A stretch of DNA of 57,085 nt from Mycobacterium sp. PSTR-4-N (lineage in GTDB: Bacteria > Actinomycetota > Actinomycetes > Mycobacteriales > Mycobacteriaceae): the NCBI RefSeq assembly GCF_022348085.1, contig NZ_JAKRFN010000032.1:1-57085 (forward strand). The letters are read 5' to 3'. Below the pieces are notes generated by a model, which worked only from the letters and a program-made list of their open reading frames with translations, was not told where the DNA came from and did no database searches. The translations under genes were made by a program, and so were the position numbers. Shown in pieces: positions 1 through 7,780 of this stretch (positions are counted from its first letter, which is position 1; each line of letters begins with the position of its first letter).

Positions 1-480
1 GCCCCGCCCGTCCCGCCGGCTCCGGCGGCCCCTCTGCCGCCGGCCCCCGGCCAGGACCCGGCCGTGCTCGCCGCGCCGCCTGCGCCCCCGTTGCCAGGAG
101 CGATCCCGCCCGGCGACATCGCCCCGCCCGGATCCCCCGTCGCGACCACCGTGATCCAGGCGGCGCTGAGCCGGATCGGATCGCCCTACTCCTGGGGCGC
201 GGCCGGGCCGAGTGCCTTCGACTGCTCGGGGCTGGTGATGTGGTCCTTCCAGCAGGCCGGCATCTCTCTGCCGCACTCCAGCCAGGCGCTGGCCGCGGGC
301 GGGCAGCCGGTGTCCCGCGATCAGATGCAGCCCGGCGACCTGGTCACCTACTACTCCGATGCATCTCACGTCGGCATCTACATCGGCGACGGAATGATGG
401 TGCACGCGTCCACCTACGGCACGCCGGTGCGAGTCGCCCCGGTGGACAATGCCCCGATCTACAACGTCCGCCGCTACTGA
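1..480 (+). CDS. ripC: NlpC/P60 peptidoglycan endopeptidase, RipC-like (5' partial)
   Basis: The frame is open from base 1, so only the C-terminal 159 residues are in the window. A proline/alanine-rich linker (about the first 45 residues) leads into an NlpC/P60 domain. The catalytic cysteine is in the FDCSGLVMW motif, the histidine in SHVGIYIGDG, and a third polar residue follows in MVHAST. The family cleaves D-glutamyl-meso-DAP bonds in stem peptides outside the membrane. The assignment to RipC (Rv2190c) rather than RipA/RipB rests on the next genes matching Rv2189c and pimB. The signal peptide and any coiled-coil N-terminus lie upstream of the window. Confidence 0.85.
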   Translation, partial: APPVPPAPAAPLPPAPGQDPAVLAAPPAPPLPGAIPPGDIAPPGSPVATTVIQAALSRIGSPYSWGAAGPSAFDCSGLVMWSFQQAGISLPHSSQALAAGGQPVSRDQMQPGDLVTYYSDASHVGIYIGDGMMVHASTYGTPVRVAPVDNAPIYNVRRY

Positions 481-1267
481 TCGGGCCCGCTCCCGGCACC
501 GCCTCGCGGCGCTGCTGGGCGCCGAAGCTCTGTGCGCCGTCCTGGTGATCGGCGGTGCCTACCCCGCGCCGTCCGGAGCACCCGCGCTCGCAGCATCTCC
601 GACAGCGGTCCTCACGCCGCCCCCGGCAAGCACTGCGGCGCTGCGCACCGTCATCACGCCGGGCGGTCGCAGAGCCCAGCTGATCGACCTCGGCGGCAAC
701 GCCGCTCCGCTACTCGACCGGATCGCTGCCGAACTGCCGGGGGCCGAGCAGGCCGTCACGGCGTTCTGGGGTCCGCAATGGCCCGAAGACATTCCGATCG
801 TGGTGGCCGGATCGCCCGAGCAGTTCTCCGCGCTGGCCGGTGCAGGGGCCGACACCGCCGCGACCACGACTGCCGAACGCATCACGTTCTCTCCGGCGGC
901 CGGCACGATGGATGCCGCCGATCTGCGGATCGTGCTGCGCCACGAGCTTTTTCACTACGCTGCGCGCGCCGCCACGGCTGCTGATGCGCCGGTGTGGCTG
1001 ACCGAGGGGGTCGCCGACTACGTGGGCCGCCCCGCCCCGCCTGGCCGCGTCGAGATGCCTGCGCGGCTGCCCACCGACGCGGAGTTGAGCACGCCCGGCC
1101 CCGCCCGGTCGCAGGCCTACGACCGCGCCTGGTCCTTCGCCACCTTCGTCGGGCAGACCTACGGCCCGCACCGGCTGCGGGAGCTCTACGTCGCGGCATG
1201 CGCTCCCGGCCATCCGGACGCCGCCACGGCGGTGCGCACTGTGCTCGGGATCGACCTGCCCGCATGA
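449..1267 (+). CDS. Secreted zinc-peptidase-like protein (Rv2189c-like)
   Basis: A 272-residue protein whose ATG lies inside the last 32 bases of ripC, implying translational coupling. Residues about 15-45 form a basic-then-hydrophobic, alanine-rich segment that looks like a signal peptide or anchor. The central region has the gluzincin signature LRHELFHYA followed by WLTEGVADYVG. These supply the two zinc histidines, the catalytic glutamate (HELFH) and a downstream glutamate ligand, as in peptidase MA-like families. Substrate is unknown; the position between a peptidoglycan hydrolase and a PIM enzyme suggests a cell-envelope role. A GTG at 545 is a possible shorter start but would remove most of the signal-like segment. 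Confidence 0.75.
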   Translation: MPRSTTSAATDRARSRHRLAALLGAEALCAVLVIGGAYPAPSGAPALAASPTAVLTPPPASTAALRTVITPGGRRAQLIDLGGNAAPLLDRIAAELPGAEQAVTAFWGPQWPEDIPIVVAGSPEQFSALAGAGADTAATTTAERITFSPAAGTMDAADLRIVLRHELFHYAARAATAADAPVWLTEGVADYVGRPAPPGRVEMPARLPTDAELSTPGPARSQAYDRAWSFATFVGQTYGPHRLRELYVAACAPGHPDAATAVRTVLGIDLPA

Positions 1268-2409
1268 GCGGGGTCCTGCTCGTCACCAACGACTACCCGC
1301 CGCGCCGCGGCGGCATCCAGTCCTACCTCGAGGCGTTGGTCGACCATCTGGTCGGATCACGCGGGACTTCCGTCGACGCGCTGACGGTCTACGCCCCGAC
1401 GTGGAAGGGCGCCGAGGACTATGACGCGGTGGCGGCGGCGTCGGGCTACCGGGTCGTGCGCCATCCGACGACGCTGATGTTGCCCGAGCCCAGCGTCGCG
1501 TGGCGGATGCGGCGGTTGATCGCCGAGCATGACATCGACACCGTCTGGTTCGGTGCGGCGGCGCCGCTGGCGCTGCTGGCGCCGCTGGCACGCGCGGCAG
1601 GCGCTCGTCGGGTCATCGCCAGCACGCATGGTCACGAGGTCGGCTGGTCGATGCTGCCGGTGGCCCGAACGGCGTTGCGCCGCATCGGAAACGACACCGA
1701 CGTGGTGACCTACATCAGCGCCTACACCCGGCGCAGATTCGCCTCGGCGTTCGGCCGCAACGCCGCACTCGAACATGTGCCGCCCGGGGTCGACATCGAC
1801 CGCTTCGCCCCCAACGAGGTGGCCCGCGCAGAATTGCGCGCGCGATATCACCTCGGCGATCGGCCCGTGGTGGTGTGCGTGTCGCGTCTGGTGCCGCGCA
1901 AGGGCCAGGACATGCTGATCCGGGCGCTGCCGACCATCCGGGATCGGGTGCCCGGGGCTGCGCTGGTGATCGTCGGCGGCGGGCCCTACCGGACCTCGCT
2001 GCAGCGGCTGGCGCACAGCTTCGGGGTGGCCGAGCACGTGGTGTTCACGAGCGGGGTGCCGGGGGAGGAACTGCCCGACCACCACGCGATGGCCGACGTG
2101 TTCGCGATGCCGTGCCGCACGCGCGGCGGCGGGCTGGACGTGGAGGGGTTGGGCATCGTGTACCTGGAGGCCTCGGCCACCGGTGTGCCGGTGGTGGCCG
2201 GCCGCTCGGGCGGGGCGCCGGAGACGGTCGTCGACGGCGAGACCGGGCTGATCGTCGACGGTTGGGACGTCGGCGCGATCGCCGCGGCAGTCGGTGACCT
2301 CCTCGCCGACCGCACCCGGGCCGCGGCGATGGGCGCGGCCGGACGCACCTGGGCGGTCGAGAACTGGCAGTGGCAGATGCAGGCTGCGCGGTTGGCGCGG
2401 CTGCTCTAA
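1264..2409 (+). CDS. pimB: GDP-mannose-dependent phosphatidylinositol monomannoside mannosyltransferase PimB'
   Basis: A GT4-family glycosyltransferase of 381 residues, close to the M. tuberculosis length. It adds the second mannose to PIM1 on the cytoplasmic face of the membrane, the committed route to PIM2, lipomannan and LAM. The N-terminus has the GT-B start (LLVTNDYPPRRGGIQSYL). The donor-binding EX7E-type element is in DVEGLGIVYLEASATGVPVV. The ATG at 1264 overlaps the preceding stop (ATGA). The same frame is open back to 994, but nothing upstream resembles the family. The stop overlaps the convergent fadD15 stop by a few bases. Confidence 0.92.
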   Translation: MSGVLLVTNDYPPRRGGIQSYLEALVDHLVGSRGTSVDALTVYAPTWKGAEDYDAVAAASGYRVVRHPTTLMLPEPSVAWRMRRLIAEHDIDTVWFGAAAPLALLAPLARAAGARRVIASTHGHEVGWSMLPVARTALRRIGNDTDVVTYISAYTRRRFASAFGRNAALEHVPPGVDIDRFAPNEVARAELRARYHLGDRPVVVCVSRLVPRKGQDMLIRALPTIRDRVPGAALVIVGGGPYRTSLQRLAHSFGVAEHVVFTSGVPGEELPDHHAMADVFAMPCRTRGGGLDVEGLGIVYLEASATGVPVVAGRSGGAPETVVDGETGLIVDGWDVGAIAAAVGDLLADRTRAAAMGAAGRTWAVENWQWQMQAARLARLL

Positions 2410-4205
2410 TCCTTGGTGTAGAGCCCTTCGATCTCCGCCGCGAACTTGTCGGCGACGACCTTGCGCTTCACCTTCAGCGTCGGGGTGAGCTCACCGGTTT
2501 CGACGGTGAAGTCCACCGGCAGGATTCGGAACTTGCGGATCGCCTCGGCCTTCGACACCGCTTTGTTGGCGTTCTTCACCGCGGCGTCGATCTCGGCGGT
2601 CAGGTCCGGGTCGTCGGCCAGCTCGCCCACCGACGCCGCTGCCGGCTTACCGTGATGCTGCTTCCACCCCTCGAATGCCTCGGGGTCGATCGCGATCAGT
2701 GCCGCGATGAACGGCTTCGCGTCGCCGACGGCCATCGCCTGACTGATCAGCGGATGCGCACGGAGCTGATCCTCGAGCACCGCGGGCGCGACGTTCTTGC
2801 CACCCGCGGTCACGATGATCTCCTTCTTGCGTCCCACGATCGACAGGAAACCGTCGGCGTCGACGCTGCCGAGATCGCCGGTGTGGAACCAGCCGTCGAC
2901 GATCGCCTCGGCGGTCGCGGTCTCGTTGCGCCAGTAGCCGTCGAACACGACCCCGCCGCGCACCAGCAGCTCGCCGTCCTCGGCGATCGTCATGCTGTTG
3001 CCGGGCAACAACTTTCCGACGGTACCGACCTTCAGCTGGCCGATCCGGTTGGCGGTGATGGCCGCGCTGGTCTCGGTCAGGCCGTAGCCCTCGTAGATGG
3101 TCAGGCCGATGCCGCGGTAGAAGTGGCCCAGCCGGGCGCCCAGGGGTGCGCCACCGGAGATCGAGGCCGTGCAGTCCCCGCCCATGGCCGCCCGCAGCTT
3201 GCCGTAGACCAGTCGGTCGAACAGTGCGTGCTTGGCGCGCAGCAGCAGGGCGGCGCCGCCGGTGTCCTGCGCCTTGCTCCATTCGATCGCGGTCTCGGCG
3301 GCACGGGTGAAGATCGCGCCCTTGCCGCTGTCGCTGGCGTTCAATTCGGCGGTGTTGTAGACCTTTTCGAACACCCGGGGGACCGACACGATCACGGTCG
3401 GCTTGAACTGGCCGAACATCGGCACCAGGTTCTTGATGTCGCTGGTGTAGCCGATCGTGACGCCGTTGGCGAAGGCCGTCATCGACAGCGCCCGGGCCAG
3501 CACATGGGCCAGCGGCAGGAACACCAGCAGCCGTCCACCCTTGCGCAGCAGGCTGGGGAAGCAGTGCGTGGCGCCCCGCGTCTCCGACAGCAGGTTGGCA
3601 TGGGTGAGCTGACAGCCTTTGGGCCGGCCGGTGGTGCCCGAGGTGTAGATCAGCGTGGCGGGATCGCTCGAGGAGATGGCCTCGCGCCGGCGGTCGACCT
3701 CGGCGGCATCGGTGTCCGCGCCGACGGTGGACAGTTCGTCGAGCGCGGCCGGGGTGGCGTCGATCGTGAAGACCTTGCGCAGGTCGGGCAGGCTGTCGTG
3801 GAGCTCCTTGACCATCTGCGTGTGCGCGTCCGTCTCCACGAACGCCAGCACCGCTGCGGAGTCCTCGAGCACCCAGCGCACCTGGTCGGCCGACGACGTC
3901 TCGTAGATGGGTACGGTCACCGCGCCGACCGAGAGGATCGCGTAGTCGAGGATCACCCATTCGTAGCGGGTGGCCGACAGCACCGCCACGCGGTCCCCGG
4001 GCTGCACCCCTTCGGCGATCAAACCCCTTGCGGCCGAACGGATCTGCTCGGCCGCCTGCCGACACGTCACATCCGTCCACCGGCCGTCGACCAGGCGCTG
4101 GAAGATCACGTGGTCGGGGTCGGCGGCCTCGTGCGTGTAGACGGGTGCGGCCACGTTGTCGTGTTCGCCGATGGTGAACGTTGCCGGTTCGCTGTACTCG
4201 CGCAC
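2406..4205 (-). CDS. fadD15: Long-chain fatty acyl-CoA synthetase FadD15
   Basis: A 599-residue ANL-superfamily enzyme that activates long-chain fatty acids to acyl-CoA through an acyl-adenylate. The P-loop motif TLIYTSGTTGRPKG and the later GELLVRGGVVFDGYW and WFHTGDLG motifs are intact, and the C-terminal lysine region is present. The start is GTG (VREYSEP), preceded by a purine-rich GCGAGAGG. Length matches FadD15 and the position between pimB and the Rv2185c/Rv2186c-type genes agrees. It is convergent with pimB, the two stops overlapping. A large part of the opposite strand is also stop-free, but only because of high GC. Confidence 0.92.
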   Translation of the reverse strand: MREYSEPATFTIGEHDNVAAPVYTHEAADPDHVIFQRLVDGRWTDVTCRQAAEQIRSAARGLIAEGVQPGDRVAVLSATRYEWVILDYAILSVGAVTVPIYETSSADQVRWVLEDSAAVLAFVETDAHTQMVKELHDSLPDLRKVFTIDATPAALDELSTVGADTDAAEVDRRREAISSSDPATLIYTSGTTGRPKGCQLTHANLLSETRGATHCFPSLLRKGGRLLVFLPLAHVLARALSMTAFANGVTIGYTSDIKNLVPMFGQFKPTVIVSVPRVFEKVYNTAELNASDSGKGAIFTRAAETAIEWSKAQDTGGAALLLRAKHALFDRLVYGKLRAAMGGDCTASISGGAPLGARLGHFYRGIGLTIYEGYGLTETSAAITANRIGQLKVGTVGKLLPGNSMTIAEDGELLVRGGVVFDGYWRNETATAEAIVDGWFHTGDLGSVDADGFLSIVGRKKEIIVTAGGKNVAPAVLEDQLRAHPLISQAMAVGDAKPFIAALIAIDPEAFEGWKQHHGKPAAASVGELADDPDLTAEIDAAVKNANKAVSKAEAIRKFRILPVDFTVETGELTPTLKVKRKVVADKFAAEIEGLYTKD

Positions 4206-4299
4206 GATGGATGCCTCTCGCTTGACACGTCGCTATGCCGTGTACAGAGTAGTCGGCCGGCCTGGGCCGGGACCCGAGCATGTGTGAAGGTAGGCAGTC

Positions 4300-4689
4300 A
4301 TGAACAGCATCCAGATCGCGGACGAGACCTTCGTCGCGGCGGATCCCGCGGCAGTGGGTGCTGCGGTCGCGGACCCGGCGAGCTGGGGCCGCTGGTGGCC
4401 CGATCTCCGCCTCACCGTGGTCGAGGACCGCGGCGAGCTGGGTCAGCGCTGGACGGTGACGGGCGCGCTGACGGGCACCATGGAGATCTGGCTGGAAAAG
4501 GTGCTCGACGGCGTGGTGCTGCACTACTTCATGCACGCCGAGCCGTCGGGTGCTGCGGCCTGGGAGCTGGCGAAGATGAACCTGGCGAAGATGAACCATC
4601 GCCGCCGCGTGGCCGGCAAGGCGATGGCGTTCGAAGTGAAACAGGCACTGGAGTCGGGCCGCCCTGTCGGCGTGTCGCGGTTGGCCTGA
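4300..4689 (+). CDS. SRPBCC (START-like) family protein, Rv2186c-like
   Basis: A 129-residue single-domain protein. The opening (residues 1-60) alternates beta-strand-like stretches with a tryptophan-rich ASWGRWWPDLRLTV segment typical of polyketide-cyclase/SRPBCC folds, which bind hydrophobic ligands. The C-terminus is basic (MNHRRRVAGKAMAFEVK) and helical. A GAAGGTAG sequence 5-12 bases upstream serves as ribosome binding site. Another SRPBCC gene follows 99 bp downstream, so this is a tandem pair. The ligand is not predictable from sequence. Confidence 0.8.
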   Translation: MNSIQIADETFVAADPAAVGAAVADPASWGRWWPDLRLTVVEDRGELGQRWTVTGALTGTMEIWLEKVLDGVVLHYFMHAEPSGAAAWELAKMNLAKMNHRRRVAGKAMAFEVKQALESGRPVGVSRLA

Positions 4690-4720
4690 GAGATAGCGGC
4701 TATACCAGGCCCCGGGAGGG

Positions 4721-4726
4721 TAGATT
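4721..4726 (+). promoter_or_regulatory. Candidate -10 element upstream of the second SRPBCC gene
   Basis: TAGATT fits the mycobacterial SigA-type TANNNT consensus within the 99-bp gap between the two SRPBCC genes. It would start a transcript near 4733 with a leader of about 55 nt. No convincing -35 box is seen. Confidence 0.35.
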
Positions 4727-4788
4727 CGCCGCCAACAGCGGGGGATGTGCTGCCCGGCTCAGCACCGGAAGGACTGGAGAAGACTTCA

Positions 4789-5226
4789 GTGGCGGACAAG
4801 ACGGCTCAGACGATCTACATCGACGCCGACCCCTCGACGGTGATGGACGTCATCGCCGACATCAACTCCTATCCCGACTGGGTGGCCGAGTACAAGGAGG
4901 CGGAGGTCCTCGAGGCCGACGACGAGGGTTATCCGCTGGTGGCGCGATTGGTGCTCGACGCCGCGGTGCTCAAGGACGCCATGGTGCTCGCCTATCGGTG
5001 GCCGGCCGATCATGCGTCGGTCACGTGGACGCTGGTGTCGAGCACGTTGCTCAAATCGTTGGAGGGGGCATACCGGTTGGCGCCGAAGGGATCCGGGACC
5101 GACGTCACCTATGAGCTCTCCGTGGATCTGATGATCCCGATGATCGGGCTGCTCAAGCGCAAGGCCGAGCGCCGACTGACCGATACCGCGTTGAAAGACC
5201 TGAAGAAACGAGTCGAGGCTGATTGA
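4789..5226 (+). CDS. SRPBCC/coenzyme Q-binding-like protein, TB16.3-like (Rv2185c)
   Basis: A 145-residue protein starting at GTG (MADKTAQTIYIDADP), chosen because GGAGA lies 8 bases upstream and the length fits TB16.3 (about 144 residues). An in-frame start at 4747 would add 14 unconserved-looking residues. The sequence has the fold's hallmarks: an opening strand, DINSYPDWVAEYKEA, and a long C-terminal helix rich in lysine and arginine. These proteins bind hydrophobic ligands; function in mycobacteria is unknown. The 3' end overlaps the next reading frame, placing it in an operon with the ArsA-like ATPase. Confidence 0.85.
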   Translation: MADKTAQTIYIDADPSTVMDVIADINSYPDWVAEYKEAEVLEADDEGYPLVARLVLDAAVLKDAMVLAYRWPADHASVTWTLVSSTLLKSLEGAYRLAPKGSGTDVTYELSVDLMIPMIGLLKRKAERRLTDTALKDLKKRVEAD

Positions 5227-6496
5227 GCGCACGGACGCCACCCAGGCCTCCGGGGTCACCCGGATCAGTCTGTTCGTCGGCAAGGGTGGTGTCGGGAAGT
5301 CGACGCTGGCGACCGCGACAGCAGTGCGCGCAGCGCGGTCCGGGCTGCGCGTGCTGATCGTGTCGACCGATCAGGCGCACTCCACCGGCGATGTGCTCGG
5401 CGTGGCGATCACACCGACGGGGGAGCGGGCGCCGACCCGCGTGCTGGCCGATCTCGACACCGCCGACGGCGGCGGCGGCCTGCTCGATGCGCTCGCGTTG
5501 GACACACTGGCGCTGCTGGCGGCGCACTGGCGCGAGACGGCGGGTCTGCTCGCCGGGCGTTTCCCCGAGTCGGATGTCAGCGATCTTGCGCCCGAAGAGC
5601 TTTCGGCCCTACCGGGCGTGCAGGAGGTGCTCGGTCTGCACGAAGTGGCCGAGTTGGCCGAATCGGGGCGCTGGGATCTCGTCGTCGTCGATTGCGCCTC
5701 GACCGCCGATGCAATGCGCATGCTCACCCTGCCCGCCACCTTCGGCCTCTACCTCGAGCGGGCCTGGCCCCGGCACCGCCGGTTGTCCACGTTCGACGAT
5801 CCCCGGTCGGTCGCTGTGGTGGGGCTGGCCGAGCGTATCGGGGCGAGCGCCGAGAGCCTGGGCACGATGCTCACCGATTCGGCGCGGGTCAGTGCGCATC
5901 TGGTGATGACGCCGGAGCGGGTGGTGGCCGCTGAGGCGGCCCGCACGCTGGGCTCGCTGGCTCTGATGGGGGTCCAGGTCGCCGAGCTGATCGTCAATCA
6001 GGTTCTGGTGCAGGATGATTCGTTCGAATATCACAATCTTCCCGATCACCCCGCGTTCGACTGGTACGCCGAACGCATCGGCGAGCAGCGGGCGGTGCTC
6101 GACGAGCTGGACCGGGTGATCGGCGACGTCGCGCTGGTCCTGGTGCCCCACCTGGCCGGGGAGCCGATCGGGCCCAAGGCGCTCGGCGAGCTGCTCGACA
6201 ACGCCCGCCGGCGTGATGGGTCGCCCCCACCGGGCCCGCTGCGGCCGATCGTCGACCGGGAGTCCGGCACTGGCGTCGACGCGGTGTACCGGTTGCGGGT
6301 GGATCTGCCTCAGGTCGACTCGTCGGCGCTGTCGTTGGGTAGGGTCGACGACGACCTGATCATCGGCGTCGGTGGAATGCGGCGCCGGGTGCGTCTGGCC
6401 TCGGTGCTGAGAAGATGCATCGTCGTCGACGCCCAGCTCCGCGGCACTGAGCTGACGGTGCGTTTCCGACCCAATCCGGAGGTGTGGCCAGCATGA
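5222..6496 (+). CDS. ArsA/GET3-like anion-transporting ATPase (Rv2184c-like), non-standard start
   Basis: P-loop ATPase of the ArsA/Get3 type. Walker A is KGGVGKST (bases 5282-5305), followed by switch-like VSTDQAHS and, later, VVDCAST. The C-terminus (about residues 330-424) resembles the extra beta domain of actinobacterial ArsA-like proteins. The only ATG/GTG/TTG in this frame upstream of the main body is GTG 5324, which would delete Walker A. The frame is open back to 5204 and contains only ATT (5222) or CTG (5219) as possible starts. The ATT overlaps the upstream stop as ATTGA. A TTG at 5223 makes a classic TTGA overlap but is in the wrong frame, so an indel near 5226-5270 is an alternative. 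ATPase identity is firm; the 5' end is not. Confidence 0.75.
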   Translation: MERTDATQASGVTRISLFVGKGGVGKSTLATATAVRAARSGLRVLIVSTDQAHSTGDVLGVAITPTGERAPTRVLADLDTADGGGGLLDALALDTLALLAAHWRETAGLLAGRFPESDVSDLAPEELSALPGVQEVLGLHEVAELAESGRWDLVVVDCASTADAMRMLTLPATFGLYLERAWPRHRRLSTFDDPRSVAVVGLAERIGASAESLGTMLTDSARVSAHLVMTPERVVAAEAARTLGSLALMGVQVAELIVNQVLVQDDSFEYHNLPDHPAFDWYAERIGEQRAVLDELDRVIGDVALVLVPHLAGEPIGPKALGELLDNARRRDGSPPPGPLRPIVDRESGTGVDAVYRLRVDLPQVDSSALSLGRVDDDLIIGVGGMRRRVRLASVLRRCIVVDAQLRGTELTVRFRPNPEVWPA

Positions 6497-6861
6497 GCGG
6501 CACTCACCCTGACCCGGGCCCGGAACTGCGGGCTCTCGCGCAGTCGATCCTCGACCGGTTGGAGCCCGCGATCAAGCTGGCGGCCGCGCGGGCGGCCAGC
6601 GCGTCGGACAGTCCCGGTCGGTGCCAGCAGGTGTGGTGCCCGGTCTGCGCGCTCGCGGCGCTGGTCTCCGGGGAACAGCATCCGCTGCTGTCGGTGGTCG
6701 CCGAGCACAGCGTCGCGCTGCTCACGGTGGTACGCGCGATCGTCAACGATCAGGCCGATACAGCCGGTCAGGGGAGCCCCGCCCCCGATCCCGTGCCTCC
6801 GCCGGACGAGCCGCCGCCCTCGGGCCGGTATCAGCACATCCCCGTCACGGTCGAGGAGTAG
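6493..6861 (+). CDS. Conserved small protein with CxxC motif (Rv2183c-like)
   Basis: A 122-residue protein whose ATG overlaps the ATPase stop (ATGA); a GTG nine bases upstream is an alternative. The middle holds RCQQVWCPVCALAALVSGE, three cysteines including a CPVC pair that could bind metal or be redox-active. Helical stretches flank it and a proline-rich tail ends the protein. No known enzymatic domain is recognised. Coupling to the ArsA-like ATPase suggests the two products act together. Confidence 0.75.
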   Translation: MSGTHPDPGPELRALAQSILDRLEPAIKLAAARAASASDSPGRCQQVWCPVCALAALVSGEQHPLLSVVAEHSVALLTVVRAIVNDQADTAGQGSPAPDPVPPPDEPPPSGRYQHIPVTVEE

Positions 6862-6894
6862 GCGTCACCTGTGGTCGGCGGCACATGGCGTGGG

Positions 6895-6900
6895 TAAGGT
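6895..6900 (+). promoter_or_regulatory. Candidate -10 element for the acyltransferase gene
   Basis: TAAGGT matches TANNNT 38 bases before the ATG at 6939 in the 77-bp gap after the CxxC protein. A GGAGGG ribosome binding site follows, 4 bases before the ATG. Confidence 0.35.
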
Positions 6901-6938
6901 TGGCGCAGAGCATCTCGGTCGGGTGAACTGGAGGGTCC

Positions 6939-7664
6939 ATGTGGTACTGGCTGTTCAAGTTCGTCTTCATGGGACCGTTGCTGACCCTGCTCGGCCGACC
7001 CAAAGTCGAAGGCTTGGAGCATGTTCCGGCCAACGGCGCGGTGATCCTCGCCAGTAACCATCTGGCAGTGGCGGACAGTTTCTATCTGCCCTTGGTGGTG
7101 AACCGGCGCATCACGTTCCTCGCCAAGGCCGAGTACTTCACCGGTACGGGGCTCAAAGGGTGGTTCACCCGGTGGTTCTACACCGTTGCCGGGCAGGTGC
7201 CGATCGACCGCACGGACGCCGACAGTGCGCAGAGTGCGCTGACCACCGCCGAGCGCATCGTGAGCCAGGGCAAACTGCTCGGCATGTATCCGGAGGGCAC
7301 GCGCTCGCCGGACGGCCGGCTGTACAAGGGCAAGACGGGTCTGGCCCGGCTCGCTCTCGAGACGCAGGTGCCGGTGATCCCGGTCGCGATGATCGGCACC
7401 GACGTCGTCAACCCGCCGGGCAGCAAGATGTGGCGCTTCGGCCGGGTGACGGTCCGATTCGGCGCCCCGATGGACTTCTCCCGCTTCGAGGGTCTGGCCG
7501 GGAACCGCTTCATCGAGCGTGCGGTGATCGACGAGGTCATGTACGAGCTGATGCAGCTGTCCGGTCAGGAGTATGTCGACCTCTACGCCGCCGACATCAA
7601 AGAGGGAAAAGGTGAGGCGGCCGCCAAGCCGCCGACCCGGCTCCCGGAGGCCGCCGCCGGCTGA
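6939..7664 (+). CDS. PlsC-family 1-acylglycerol-3-phosphate acyltransferase (Rv2182c-like)
   Basis: A 241-residue acyltransferase with the four PlsC blocks: the HX4D catalytic motif in SNHLAVADS, a second block around the VPIDRTDAD stretch, the substrate-binding YPEGTRSPDGRLYKGKTG, and the VPVIPVAMIG block. An N-terminal hydrophobic stretch (WYWLFKFVFMGPLLTLLG) suggests membrane association. The family acylates glycerol-phosphate backbones in phospholipid synthesis. I recall the M. tuberculosis counterpart being implicated in placing palmitate at sn-2, but cannot verify that here. A good GGAGGG lies just upstream. Confidence 0.87.
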   Translation: MWYWLFKFVFMGPLLTLLGRPKVEGLEHVPANGAVILASNHLAVADSFYLPLVVNRRITFLAKAEYFTGTGLKGWFTRWFYTVAGQVPIDRTDADSAQSALTTAERIVSQGKLLGMYPEGTRSPDGRLYKGKTGLARLALETQVPVIPVAMIGTDVVNPPGSKMWRFGRVTVRFGAPMDFSRFEGLAGNRFIERAVIDEVMYELMQLSGQEYVDLYAADIKEGKGEAAAKPPTRLPEAAAG

Positions 7665-7665
7665 G

Positions 7666-7710
7666 CGCACATTTCGCCCAAACCGACGTTCGGGCGGGAA
7701 AGTGCGAGTG
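7666..7710. repeat. REP-like palindrome, left copy of inverted repeat pair
   Basis: Bases 7666-7706 form an imperfect hairpin: CGCAC-TTT-CGCCC on the left pairs with GGGCGGGAAAGTGCG on the right, with one mismatch and one bulge. The reverse complement of 7675-7710 matches 8641-8676 at 32 of 36 positions. The pair therefore brackets the DUF559 gene in inverted orientation. It lies 3 bp after the acyltransferase stop and could also act as a transcription end, but no T-run follows. Confidence 0.8.
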
Positions 7711-7780
7711 ATCGACGCCATTTCGTCGTGTTCGACGGCGGTGGGCAGGCCTTGTCGGAGGACAGGGCCACGATGCCGTC

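Noticed and set aside
2370..5114. Very long open frame (over 900 codons) opposite fadD15 and running into the SRPBCC genes.
   Set aside because: It is antisense to a well-recognised gene, has no domain resemblance and is rich in Arg/Gly/Asp/His as expected from shadow frames in high-GC DNA.
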